Virus record (IMG/VR): IMGVR_UViG_3300045974_000102
Location: 1 to 64,000 of that record
DNA: 64,000 bases
Direction: 5' to 3' (one strand)
From: a virus
Shown here: in pieces, positions 1 to 7,734 of the stretch
Numbering within the stretch: the stretch's first letter is position 1
Layout of the letters: each line of letters opens with the position of its first letter
Made by a program: the position numbers and the translations under genes
The notes under the pieces: model-generated
Databases searched by the model: none
What the model saw: only the letters and a program-made list of their open reading frames with translations
Told to the model about the DNA's origin: nothing

Positions 1-1
1 T

Positions 2-280
2 GTTAGTGGCGCTATGCTTGAACAAGGCATAACTATCTTTGATGGTGCATTAGAGTTTAGGATAGATGGATTCTATGGCACGAGACGTGCTGTTGATGCT
101 CCTAATCTACCTAAAAGTATATGTGACGCACTAAATGGTGTATTATATTATGATGATAGGCAAATTATTACTTGCATTACTACTAAGGATTATGATAAGC
201 TTAATCCTAGAATGGAACTGACGCTCAAGAGAGTGGCAGATACCCATCCTTTAGTTAATATAAAGAACTTAATAGGATGA
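2..280 (+). CDS. RusA-like Holliday junction resolvase, C-terminal part (5' end outside window)
   Basis: The frame is open from base 2, so the ATG at 14 is probably internal and the gene starts before the window. RusA-family enzymes are small, about 120 residue, dimeric endonucleases that resolve Holliday junctions in replicating phage DNA. The visible part has the family core DALNGVLYYDDRQI preceded by D-A-P-N-L, which aligns with the usual DxDNL metal-binding element. Here the second Asp position is Pro, while the first Asp and the DD pair are kept; some phage RusA-like proteins vary there, so activity is likely but not assured. The next gene starts four bases after this stop, in an apparent operon with nucleotide metabolism genes. 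Confidence 0.7.
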   Translation, partial: VSGAMLEQGITIFDGALEFRIDGFYGTRRAVDAPNLPKSICDALNGVLYYDDRQIITCITTKDYDKLNPRMELTLKRVADTHPLVNIKNLIG

Positions 281-284
281 AGTA

Positions 285-1100
285 ATGAATTTAGAAAATC
301 TGTCTTATAATAAACGCAAGAGCAAGAAGCGAGAGTTTAATGAGTTTGGTAAAGTTACTACACTCATCAAGCAATATAAGATTTCTAATAAAGAAGTGGA
401 CTTGTTAGAAATCATACAAGCTCTTGAGGGCATTGTAAATACTTACACAATTATGCTAACCCCTGGTGATGTTAATCAACAGATTTATATCACGCCGTAT
501 ATGAAGAAGTTTCTTGGAATGTTTCTTACACCTGATGAGCGTTTAAATGCAAATATCGTTGCATATAATCAAGCCATTAGTCGTGTAAGATGGATTATGA
601 GACAGTATGAGTATGAGGATATTTACTCTCATATATTATGTATACTAATTCACACTATAAAGACAATGAAGATTGTTGGCACATGTGATTGTATATATTA
701 TATACAGTTGATTGTTAGATTTAAGTTGCATGATTTTGTAATAAAGAATGCTAAAGATGCTTGTGTAAATATTGCACAAATACCTACCAGTCATGAAGAG
801 GAAGAAGACCTTTCAGATGCAGCAGATAGAATAGCATGTTCAGCTGATATTGGTATTAATGAAAGAGAGCTTATTAATAGCTTTTATGATGAGCTTGATA
901 TATCTATTCTGGCAAGATATGATGATATATTTAAATGCTTAAGTAGATATGAGAAGTATCTTATCTATCTTAAAGATAGTATGCAACTAACAAATAGACA
1001 GATCATTACAATTCTTAGATTCGAAGACGATGAAGAACTAAGAGAAAGATTCGAGGACATAAGATTTAAGCTCGAACTAATCAATCAAGAGGGAGATTAA
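285..1100 (+). CDS. Sigma-factor-like phage transcription protein (tentative)
   Basis: 271 residues beginning just after the resolvase stop, with AGGATGA as ribosome binding site. The N-terminus is basic (KRKSKKR). Residues about 90-165 are helical and aromatic-rich (YEDIYSHILCILIHTIKTMK, then YYIQLIVRFKL), recalling sigma-70 region 2 of divergent phage sigma factors. An acidic linker at about 170-180 (EEEEDLSD) leads to a C-terminal segment at about 225-265, SRYEKYLIYLKDSMQLTNRQ and on, that reads like a region 4 helix-turn-helix. I infer a sigma-like or related factor redirecting host polymerase to phage promoters. Sequence identity to known sigma factors is clearly low, and a different DNA-binding role is possible. 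Confidence 0.42.
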   Translation: MNLENLSYNKRKSKKREFNEFGKVTTLIKQYKISNKEVDLLEIIQALEGIVNTYTIMLTPGDVNQQIYITPYMKKFLGMFLTPDERLNANIVAYNQAISRVRWIMRQYEYEDIYSHILCILIHTIKTMKIVGTCDCIYYIQLIVRFKLHDFVIKNAKDACVNIAQIPTSHEEEEDLSDAADRIACSADIGINERELINSFYDELDISILARYDDIFKCLSRYEKYLIYLKDSMQLTNRQIITILRFEDDEELRERFEDIRFKLELINQEGD

Positions 1101-1103
1101 TAA

Positions 1104-1361
1104 ATGTCAGAAGATGTAATCACAGACGAAACTACTGAAGTAGCACCTGAGCAAGAAGAAGTTACACAGCTTGAGAAGTTTCAGGCTCTTGAACAGCAAT
1201 GTTATATCATGTATCTACAACTACATGCTCTAACAAAACTACTAACTGATAAGGAAGTCCTTACTCAGGATGAAATTTCAGAAGAGATGGAAGAGATGAA
1301 TAAGAACCTTGTTAATATGGTTACTGAAATTCTCGAAGAAGAAAAGAAAGCAAAAGTTTAA
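1104..1361 (+). CDS. Small acidic hypothetical protein
   Basis: 85 residues, very Glu-rich, with a predicted helix or coiled coil over most of its length (QLEKFQALEQQ, then EEMEEMNKNL, then EEEKKAK). It starts three bases after the preceding stop, and its ribosome binding site GGGAG lies in the end of that gene, so the two are probably translated together. I recognise no family. Its size, acidity and position next to a sigma-like gene would fit a small accessory or DNA-mimic protein, but nothing in the sequence demonstrates this. Confidence 0.6.
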   Translation: MSEDVITDETTEVAPEQEEVTQLEKFQALEQQCYIMYLQLHALTKLLTDKEVLTQDEISEEMEEMNKNLVNMVTEILEEEKKAKV

Positions 1362-1391
1362 TCTGTAATGATAATTTAATGTAATGGTATT

Positions 1392-1413
1392 GGGAGGTAG
1401 GTAACTGCCTCCC
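1392..1413 (+). terminator. GNRA-tetraloop hairpin before dUTPase
   Basis: Nine-base stem (GGGAGGTAG with CTGCCTCCC, including one T-G pair) closed by a GTAA loop, a GNRA-type tetraloop. Only TTT follows, so it would be a weak terminator, or a processing or stability element, in the 74-base gap between the small acidic gene and dUTPase. Confidence 0.5.
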
Positions 1414-1435
1414 TTTGCTGTCTCTGGAGTTTAGA

Positions 1436-1906
1436 ATGAATAAAGAAGTTGAGCAGGTTGAAGTGCCTGCTATGAAGTTTAGTAATAATGAGTTGCCAAG
1501 CTATGCACATGATTTTGATGCTGGATGTGACTGTAGAGCAAGTATTCGTGAGCCTGGTATAACTAGCATTGTTATTGGACCAGGAGAGATTAAGGTTGTG
1601 CCTCTAGGGTTTTCAGCTGCTATACCTGCTGGGTATATGGGCATGATTACACCGCGTAGTGGTCTTGCTGCTAAGTTTGGTATTGGTATATGTAATGCTC
1701 CTGGTATAATTGACACTGGATTTCGTGGAGAGTGGGGAGCTATTGTGATTAATCATAGTCGTAAGCCATTTGCTATTAATGATGGTGATAGAATATGCCA
1801 GCTTGTTATTGTGCCTTATGTTCAAGGTGTACTTAAAGAAGCTGATAGTCTTGAGCCTATGGATGAGCGTGGTAGAGATGGATTCGGAAGCACAGGGGTA
1901 AAATAA
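1436..1906 (+). CDS. dut: dUTPase (dUTP diphosphatase)
   Basis: Hydrolyses dUTP to dUMP and pyrophosphate, keeping uracil out of phage DNA and feeding dTMP synthesis. I chose the ATG at 1436 because GGAG lies six bases upstream; an in-frame TTG at 1415 would add seven residues but sits directly after the hairpin. The 156-residue product has all five motifs of the trimeric family: HDFDAGCD at about 26-32, PRSGLA at 73-78, GIIDTGFRGEW at about 90-100 with the catalytic Asp93, GDRICQLVI at about 117-125, and the C-terminal arm RGRDGFGSTG at 145-154. Its stop overlaps the start of the ribonucleotide reductase gene (TAATG), so both dNTP genes are translationally coupled. Confidence 0.95.
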   Translation: MNKEVEQVEVPAMKFSNNELPSYAHDFDAGCDCRASIREPGITSIVIGPGEIKVVPLGFSAAIPAGYMGMITPRSGLAAKFGIGICNAPGIIDTGFRGEWGAIVINHSRKPFAINDGDRICQLVIVPYVQGVLKEADSLEPMDERGRDGFGSTGVK

Positions 1907-4143
1907 TGGAACTAACTGGAATTGCAAAACAGATTTATGAGTCTAAGTATAAAGGCACTGATGATAACAATGTAGTTGACACATGGAAGCGTGTAGCTTA
2001 TGCTATAGCTGGTGTTGAGAAGGACGGTAGCAGAGCTAAGTGGATGGCTGAGTTCTATGCTATGCTTAAAGACTTTAAAGTCCTTCCTGGTGGTAGAATA
2101 ACTGCAGGTGCAGGGACTAAGCACCCTTTCCTGCTTAACTGTGCCGTAGAGCCTATTACGGACTCAATAGAGGCTATATATGAAGCGATTAAACGATCTG
2201 CGATTCTTGCTAAGTCTAACTATGGTACTGGATTCAGTTTCAGTGCTCTTCGCCCTAAGAATGCTGGGCTTTCCGTCGGGGGTATTGCTTCTGGGCCTGT
2301 CTCCTTTATGCGGATCTTTGATACTAGTGGCAGCGTTATTGAAACTGGTGGTGGGCGTAGGGCTGCTAGTATGGGTGTACTCCGTGTAGATCATCCTGAT
2401 ATCTTTGAGTTCATTGATGCTAAAAGACAGGAGGGCATACTAACTCAGTTTAATATCTCTGTAGGTATTACAGATAAGTTTATGGATGCTGTGATGGAAG
2501 GTCTAGATTTCAACCTTGTCTTCAATGGTAAGATTTATCAGACAGTCAAGGCTGCTGATATTTGGAATAAGCTTGTGCATAGTGGCTATACTTATAATGA
2601 TCCTGGGCTTCTATTTATTGATGAGGTTAATAAGTATAACAATGGTCACTACATGTATGAGATTGAGGCTACTAATCCTTGCGGTGAGATACCTCTACCT
2701 CCACATGGTGTCTGTGATCTTGGGTCTATTAATCTAACTCAGTTTATTATGAGTCCTTTCAAAGAGATTTCTTCTATTGATACAGCAGGGCTTAAGAGAA
2801 CTATCCATACTCTTGTAAGGTTCTTGGATAATGTGCTTGATGTATCTAAGTATCCATTTGAAGAGAATAGACTTAGAGCTCAGGGTGATAGACGTCTTGG
2901 TCTATGTGGTATTGCCGGACTAGGGTCTGCTCTTGCTATGTTAGGCATGCCATATGATAGTGATGAAGCAAGAGAATTAGTTGGTGCGCTATGTAGACTT
3001 GTGCGTGATGAAGCATATAGAGCCTCTATTAATCTTGCTAAGGAGAAAGGTTCGTTTCCTAACTTTGATAAAGAGGAGTATCTTGAAGGGAACTTTATTC
3101 AAACTCTTCCTGAGGATATACAAGGGGACATAAGAAAATATGGGATACGCAATCTTGCTTTACTTACAGTGCCTCCTGTGGGCACAGGTAGTTTGCTTGC
3201 CGGTAATATATCTAATGGGCTTGAACCCATTTTCGCCTTGGAATATACTCGCAACGTTAGGAATCCAGATGGCACTAAGCGTGCTGAGCTTGTAGAGGAT
3301 TATGCTTGGGGACTGTATAAGAAAACTGGTGGCATTAATTATCTCGGTGCTGTATGTGATAAGATGCCTGCATTCTTTAAGACTGCTATGGAGATTGACC
3401 CTATTGACCATATCAAGATGCAAGCTGTAATCCAGAAGTATGTTGATGGGTCACTTAGTAAGACTGCTAATGTTCCTGCTTCATATACAAAGGAAGATTA
3501 TGAAAAACTATTATGGCTTGCTTATAGATCAGGACTTAAAGGCTTCACTACTTTCAGAGAAGGAAGCAGAGAAGCAGTCCTTGTTGCAACTCCAATACAA
3601 GCAGAACCAAGTGGGCAGGATATTAAAGTTGCAGCACCTAAAGAAGCAGTTACGAAATTTGCAAGACCTCGTGTCTTAGATGGTAAGACATACCAGATTA
3701 AAGAAGAAGGCAATCATCGGACTTATTGCACCATTAATTCTTATGAAGGTAAGCCATGGGAAATCTTCCTGTATAGCTCTTCAAGACATGGTGAGTGGTA
3801 TGCGGCTATCGGCAGATTAGCTTCACGTATCATGCGGAAGACTGGTGACTGGCAGGCTGTTATAGATGAGCTTAAAGAGATTGGTGGTGATAATGGATAT
3901 CTAACACCAGAGTATGGTTATATGCAAAGTAAGCCTCAGCATATAGCGCATATACTCGAGGAGTATGTAAGTGAGCTTAGCAAGGGATTACTCTGCTCGA
4001 GCGGAGAAGATGTGGGTTCAAAGCAAGATAGCAGGTGCAAACTCAGTGAAGGTCAGACGTGCCCGGAATGCGGCGAAAAAGAATTCCGCAAAGAAGGTGG
4101 CTGCAACAAGTGCTCTAGCTGTGGATACTCAACTTGTGGTTAA
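1906..4143 (+). CDS. nrdJ: Class II (adenosylcobalamin-dependent) ribonucleotide reductase
   Basis: Reduces ribonucleotides to deoxyribonucleotides with a thiyl radical generated from adenosylcobalamin; it needs no oxygen and no separate radical-generating subunit. The 745-residue length fits NrdJ. Active-site residues are visible: Cys79 (LLNCAV) and Cys270 (GVCDLGSINL) as the redox pair, and NPCGE at 257-261 with the thiyl-radical Cys259 and Glu261. The phosphate-binding PPVGTGSLLAGNISNG segment lies further on. The C-terminus (719-744) holds six cysteines, CPECG followed by CNKCSSCGYSTC, the zinc-ribbon or swinging-arm tail common in this class. TAATG coupling ties it to dUTPase. A phage copy boosts dNTP supply independently of the host enzyme, and use of B12 suggests a host that makes or imports cobalamin. 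Confidence 0.95.
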   Translation: MELTGIAKQIYESKYKGTDDNNVVDTWKRVAYAIAGVEKDGSRAKWMAEFYAMLKDFKVLPGGRITAGAGTKHPFLLNCAVEPITDSIEAIYEAIKRSAILAKSNYGTGFSFSALRPKNAGLSVGGIASGPVSFMRIFDTSGSVIETGGGRRAASMGVLRVDHPDIFEFIDAKRQEGILTQFNISVGITDKFMDAVMEGLDFNLVFNGKIYQTVKAADIWNKLVHSGYTYNDPGLLFIDEVNKYNNGHYMYEIEATNPCGEIPLPPHGVCDLGSINLTQFIMSPFKEISSIDTAGLKRTIHTLVRFLDNVLDVSKYPFEENRLRAQGDRRLGLCGIAGLGSALAMLGMPYDSDEARELVGALCRLVRDEAYRASINLAKEKGSFPNFDKEEYLEGNFIQTLPEDIQGDIRKYGIRNLALLTVPPVGTGSLLAGNISNGLEPIFALEYTRNVRNPDGTKRAELVEDYAWGLYKKTGGINYLGAVCDKMPAFFKTAMEIDPIDHIKMQAVIQKYVDGSLSKTANVPASYTKEDYEKLLWLAYRSGLKGFTTFREGSREAVLVATPIQAEPSGQDIKVAAPKEAVTKFARPRVLDGKTYQIKEEGNHRTYCTINSYEGKPWEIFLYSSSRHGEWYAAIGRLASRIMRKTGDWQAVIDELKEIGGDNGYLTPEYGYMQSKPQHIAHILEEYVSELSKGLLCSSGEDVGSKQDSRCKLSEGQTCPECGEKEFRKEGGCNKCSSCGYSTCG

Positions 4144-4160
4144 TAACACAGTAAATACTA

Positions 4161-4183
4161 AGAGCTCTGTTTAACAGAGCTCT
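4161..4183 (+). terminator. Perfect 10-bp hairpin after the reductase gene
   Basis: AGAGCTCTGT, loop TTA, then ACAGAGCTCT: a perfect 10-base inverted repeat 17 bases after the reductase stop and just before the glycosyltransferase ribosome binding site. There is no T-run after it, so it may be a leaky terminator, a 3'-end stabiliser or an RNase processing site rather than a full stop. Confidence 0.55.
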
Positions 4184-4211
4184 TGGTCAACTTTAGTGGA
4201 GGTATGTTAAA

Positions 4212-5222
4212 TTGAAAACATTATTCGTATTAAAGAAGAGACCTATTAAGCCTAATTGCAACTATATAGGATCTTCTACTGGGCTTTATAACTCAGTAAG
4301 CTTTATCACTGGTCTTTTATCGTCATATAATATGGCCAATAAAATGGTTATTGTTAATGATAACAATGATATTGATAGAGAGGTAACATCGTATAAACCT
4401 GATACTGTTATTATTGAAGCTCTATGGGTTACTCCAGAAAAGTTTGGTGTCCTAACTAAGTTGCATCCTAATGTAAAATGGGTTGTTAGACTTCATAGTG
4501 AGATACCATTCTTGGCAATGGAAGGCATTTCAATCGAGTGGATTAAAAAGTATTATAAGTATACTAATGTGCATGTAGCATCTAATAGTTTAAGAGCATG
4601 TGCTGACCTTAGATGTTTAATAGGTGAAGAAGTATTCTATCTACCAAATTATTATCCAATTGATGATTCAGTAGTTAGACCTTTTAGGACAAATTTTACA
4701 GAGCATAATATTATTAATATATCTTGCTTTGGTGCTATTCGTCCATTTAAGAATCAAATCTCTCAAGCAATAGCAGCGATTAAAGTAGCAGAGAGACTTC
4801 ATAGAAAATTAAAGTTCCATATTAATGCTACACGCATTGAACAGAATGGTAATAGTATCTATAAGAATCTTGTTAGTCTATTTGCTGATAGTAAACATGA
4901 GCTTGTTGAGTGGGATTGGCTAAGGCATGAACTTTTCTTAAATGTTGTTAGGAATAATATTGATGTTGGCATGCAGGTCTCATTCTCTGAGACTTACAAT
5001 ATTGTAGCTGCAGACCATATTAATATGAATATACCTGTAGTATCTTCTGATGAAATTGGCTTTGTTAGTTCTATTTTCAAAGCTAATCCTACTGATCTCA
5101 AAGATATCGAAGATAAGCTTTATAGAACTGTATTGCTGATGGGAGATGAGATTAATAGCTGGAATAAAATATTGTTACAGAAGCAAAATGAAACATGTAT
5201 TGCAGCATGGGGTTGTATCTAA
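4212..5222 (+). CDS. Glycosyltransferase, GT-B-like
   Basis: 336 residues starting at a TTG, supported by GGAGG nine bases upstream; no ATG fits, since the ATG at 4204 reaches a stop at once. The N-terminal half has Rossmann-type strands (MKTLFVL, VKWVVRLHSEIPF, NVHVASNS). The C-terminal half has CFGAIRPFKNQ and, at about residues 257-278, SFSETYNIVAADHINMNIPV, the acceptor/donor segment typical of GT4-like glycosyltransferases. The substrate cannot be read. Possible roles are modification of hypermodified phage DNA bases, virion glycosylation or host envelope alteration. It is the last gene of the plus-strand unit and ends at a shared hairpin terminator. Confidence 0.65.
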   Translation: MKTLFVLKKRPIKPNCNYIGSSTGLYNSVSFITGLLSSYNMANKMVIVNDNNDIDREVTSYKPDTVIIEALWVTPEKFGVLTKLHPNVKWVVRLHSEIPFLAMEGISIEWIKKYYKYTNVHVASNSLRACADLRCLIGEEVFYLPNYYPIDDSVVRPFRTNFTEHNIINISCFGAIRPFKNQISQAIAAIKVAERLHRKLKFHINATRIEQNGNSIYKNLVSLFADSKHELVEWDWLRHELFLNVVRNNIDVGMQVSFSETYNIVAADHINMNIPVVSSDEIGFVSSIFKANPTDLKDIEDKLYRTVLLMGDEINSWNKILLQKQNETCIAAWGCI

Positions 5223-5226
5223 GAGA

Positions 5227-5250
5227 AAAGGCCAGAGAGATCTGGCCTTT
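5227..5250. terminator. Bidirectional terminator between convergent units
   Basis: AAAGGCCAGA, loop GAGA, then TCTGGCCTTT: a perfect 10-base stem with a GNRA-type loop, flanked by A's on one side and T's on the other. It lies in the 31-base gap between the plus-strand glycosyltransferase and the last gene of the minus-strand late operon, so it can end both transcripts. Confidence 0.85.
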
Positions 5251-5253
5251 ATC

Positions 5254-5859
5254 TTATTCAAACTTATATGAGATGTCTATCATTGCTTTACCAACTGCAT
5301 TGTTGCTTGTTGTTCCTGTGCTAGCCGAGCCTTCTACATAAGCTCCTAAGTAAGTTTTGCCTGCTCTGACGAATTGCCACCTACCATAAATATCACCTGT
5401 AGTCCCATTGTTAGATACACCAGCTCTTATACCAATTTCTTTTTCATTTGGAAAGCCGAAGAATGGTCTTTCCTTTTCTTTAGCTATAATATTACCTACG
5501 CCAGTCTCTGTGTTTAAGGTGCCTACAACTGAGTATCCGCCCTTTGAAGGTTTTAGGTCAGCATTAGCTATGGCTTGTTCATTCTTATTTGTTGCAAACC
5601 ATTCTGGAAGCTTTAGTTTCTCTACTATAACTTTCTTTTCTATTGTTATAATTTCCTTAGGTCCAGGCACTGGAACTCTTACAATCTTTGTTACTAACTT
5701 TTCTTCTGGGACCTTAATGTATTCTTTAGTAGTAACTGGATTGACTGGCTTATACCAGTTGTAAACTGATGATCCAATAGCTAATGCAGCTATGATAATC
5801 AGTGCCACTTTAATCTTGTCCCAAGCATTAACCTTATCTCTGATATCCTGTAAGCCCAT
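5254..5859 (-). CDS. Membrane-anchored protein at lysis end, spanin-like candidate
   Basis: 201 residues with one N-terminal membrane segment (about 17-33, VALIIIAALAIGSSVY) and no cleavage site. A charged Val/Lys/Glu/Pro-rich stretch follows (about 43-86, including RVPVPGPKEI), then a predicted beta-rich C-terminal region ending in IDISYKFE. Its place directly downstream of the endolysin, separated by three bases, suggests a lysis function such as an inner-membrane spanin spanning the periplasm. However, it has no Rz-type coiled coil and the aromatic-ending strands resemble outer-membrane protein termini. I do not recognise a named family. It is the final gene of the late operon. Confidence 0.6.
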   Translation of the reverse strand: MGLQDIRDKVNAWDKIKVALIIIAALAIGSSVYNWYKPVNPVTTKEYIKVPEEKLVTKIVRVPVPGPKEIITIEKKVIVEKLKLPEWFATNKNEQAIANADLKPSKGGYSVVGTLNTETGVGNIIAKEKERPFFGFPNEKEIGIRAGVSNNGTTGDIYGRWQFVRAGKTYLGAYVEGSASTGTTSNNAVGKAMIDISYKFE

Positions 5860-5862
5860 AGC

Positions 5863-6450
5863 TTACCTCACTCTAATAAACCCTAGCACTTTAAACTTTG
5901 CTAGGTCTATCTTTCTTGTTTTATAAGCAGTGCCATCACCATTAGCTTGGTTACCGCTATCACCTGCATATGTATTGCCTTCGAATGTTTTAAATGTGGA
6001 TTTGTTTAGTTGTGATACAAGTATCCCTGTGTGCCCAGAGAAGCTACCATCTTTTGAAATACCGCTATGGATCCATATCGGTGTATCTGCTGGCTCTAGT
6101 GATACTCCCATTAAAACTTGGCTCGGTTGTAATACTTTAAATGTTAACGGCCTCTTACTTGCATATCTATAGTATATAGAGCATCCACCTGTCTGTGGCA
6201 CTGGGTTTTGTATATGCAATCTTTGTGAAGAGTCTAACCATACATTATAAACTAATGCCATGCACCAGCTCTGACCTGGAGGCAATCCTGTCCTCTTAAG
6301 TATAGTCTCTACGGCCTCACCGCGATTATATCCTACCTCTTTAACTCCCTCATATTTCTTTAACTCCACTAATACTTGGTTGTGTATAGGAGCGGCATAG
6401 GCTATAGTTGTTAACAGTGTCAGCACTAAGAGCATAAGCAGTCGTTTCAT
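5863..6450 (-). CDS. Endolysin, secreted CHAP/NlpC-P60-like cysteine hydrolase
   Basis: Degrades peptidoglycan, as amidase or endopeptidase, at the end of infection. The 195-residue protein starts behind a perfect AGGAGG. It has a Sec-type signal (MKRLLMLLVLTLLTTIAYAA, likely cut after Ala19 or Ala20). The cysteine hydrolase core is visible: Cys63 in GQSWCMALVYN, His140 in FSGHTGILVS, and Glu157 or Asn159 in TFEGNT, spaced as in CHAP-type papain-fold enzymes. The signal peptide implies Sec-dependent export, so activation need not depend solely on the holin. It sits between the holin-like gene upstream and the membrane-anchored protein downstream. CHAP versus NlpC/P60 assignment is uncertain; the catalytic class is well supported. 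Confidence 0.8.
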   Translation of the reverse strand: MKRLLMLLVLTLLTTIAYAAPIHNQVLVELKKYEGVKEVGYNRGEAVETILKRTGLPPGQSWCMALVYNVWLDSSQRLHIQNPVPQTGGCSIYYRYASKRPLTFKVLQPSQVLMGVSLEPADTPIWIHSGISKDGSFSGHTGILVSQLNKSTFKTFEGNTYAGDSGNQANGDGTAYKTRKIDLAKFKVLGFIRVR

Positions 6451-6463
6451 AATGCCTCCTTAT

Positions 6464-6796
6464 TTAAATGCCTCCACAAGCGAAGCCAAGGCCTATTAGA
6501 AAGCCTGCAATTAAAATAGCAAGCGCTAGGTTGTGTTCTTCTTTAACTTCCTTTACAACGTCAATTTGAGGGCCCATGAGTGCTTTTAGAAATACAACTG
6601 ATGATGCTACATATACCGATGACTTCATTAGCACGCCTGATACAATTTCAAATGGTATAAAGCCGAACTGAGTTGCTATAAGCGTTACTATACCAGTTAG
6701 AGCAATGTATCCAATGTTATAATGTGCCTCATTGAAGTTTCCGAACCATTTCATAATAATATTATTTAATAATAATGCTTTTATTTTTTCGAACAT
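6464..6796 (-). CDS. Holin-like membrane protein
   Basis: I take the ATG at 6796, preceded by GGGAG, rather than an in-frame upstream codon at 6820; this gives 110 residues. Three hydrophobic segments are visible at about 28-50 (IGYIALTGIVTLIATQFGF), 55-76 and 90-109 (LALAILIAGFLIGLGFACGG), with charged residues between the second and third (DVVKEVKEEH). That is the pattern of class I holins. It overlaps the end of the upstream coiled-coil gene by 35 bases and is followed by the endolysin, so the lysis assignment rests on topology and context. No holin family signature is recognised. Confidence 0.65.
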   Translation of the reverse strand: MFEKIKALLLNNIIMKWFGNFNEAHYNIGYIALTGIVTLIATQFGFIPFEIVSGVLMKSSVYVASSVVFLKALMGPQIDVVKEVKEEHNLALAILIAGFLIGLGFACGGI

Positions 6797-7370
6797 GTTG
6801 ATCTCCCGAATAGTCTGCAAATGCTATTGGACTTAATATGCTATCAAGAATAGAGCTTCTCTTTTGTTTCTGGCCTTCTCTTTGCATGGTTGGTGTATCT
6901 ATAATTGGGTTGTTAGACTCTTGCGGTTGAATATGTATGGCGATCATGTAAAGCATATATAGGAGTAGCACTATAAACAGAGTCTTTCCTATCTCTACAC
7001 CAAAGCCCTCCATCTTGCCTTTAGATTTAGTAAGCTCTTCAAGCGAGCCTTCTATTCTTATAATTTTATTAGATATGTCTGTTAGCTGTGATAGTTCCAT
7101 TATTTTATTTTTTTGACATTGTTCATGACCATGTTCTAGCACGACAAATCTTCTATAAAGTTCATCATACTTATTCCATAGCTTATCCATTGAATCAAGA
7201 CGCGTATTAATTTCAGTTACTTTAAAGCCATCAGCAACTATCTTCTGTAGTAGTTGTTTTACTTCTACAAAGTCTTGACTAATAGAATTTACTGTTGAGT
7301 GCAAGGAAGCATAGTCTACTTCTACTTCTCTAATGCGACCCTCTAGGTGCTCATTCTCTTGTATTGACAT
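6762..7370 (-). CDS. Coiled-coil protein with one membrane segment (lysis-associated)
   Basis: 202 residues. Positions 1-118 are predicted helical coiled coil rich in charged residues, followed by one membrane segment (130-147, LFIVLLLYMLYMIAIHI) and a hydrophilic tail of about 55 residues. The layout resembles XhlA-type proteins, which have a coiled coil before a C-terminal membrane helix and partner with holins, except that this protein has a long extra tail (SPIAFADYSGDQ and on). Its end overlaps the holin-like start, so their translation is likely coupled. A role in controlling lysis timing or holin assembly is an inference. Confidence 0.6.
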   Translation of the reverse strand: MSIQENEHLEGRIREVEVDYASLHSTVNSISQDFVEVKQLLQKIVADGFKVTEINTRLDSMDKLWNKYDELYRRFVVLEHGHEQCQKNKIMELSQLTDISNKIIRIEGSLEELTKSKGKMEGFGVEIGKTLFIVLLLYMLYMIAIHIQPQESNNPIIDTPTMQREGQKQKRSSILDSILSPIAFADYSGDQHVRKNKSIIIK

Positions 7371-7389
7371 TTAGACTACCGCCTTAAGC

Positions 7390-7689
7390 TTAATTTTCAT
7401 TGTATGCATAGCTGACACCTAGCTCAACAAATTTACTAAGAGCTTTCTTCTCTCTCTTTAAAGCAAATGTTAATTCAGTTTGCATTGCTAAAAGAACTTC
7501 ATTGGCTTCCATTATTTCTTTGCGCTGTGCTTCTATTTGTTCTTTGAGTGATTCGATAAGTCTGTCTTTGTCTTCACTCTGCTGTTTAATCTGGCCATGG
7601 AGCGTAAGTATCTCTTGATTTTTGCTGAATATTTGAGTAAGGTATTTCTGTTCTGATTCTACTGCTGTAATTGCTTCTAGTGTAACCAT
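7390..7689 (-). CDS. Small coiled-coil hypothetical protein
   Basis: 99 residues, nearly all helical heptad-like sequence (QIKQQSEDKDRLIESLKEQI, then AQRKEIMEANEVLLAMQTEL), with no membrane segment or cysteine. AGGAGA lies six bases before the ATG. The gene sits between the DUF4376-like fibre-assembly gene and the membrane-anchored coiled-coil gene, and could assist tail fibre trimerisation or lysis regulation. No family recognised. Confidence 0.6.
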   Translation of the reverse strand: MVTLEAITAVESEQKYLTQIFSKNQEILTLHGQIKQQSEDKDRLIESLKEQIEAQRKEIMEANEVLLAMQTELTFALKREKKALSKFVELGVSYAYNEN

Positions 7690-7734
7690 AGCTGTCTCCT
7701 GGCTAGTGTTTAATATATTGTTATTAACTTACTT

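Noticed and set aside
1415-1436. TTG at 1415 as dUTPase start
   Set aside because: The ATG at 1436 has a well-spaced GGAG, while the TTG directly follows the hairpin with no clear ribosome binding site.
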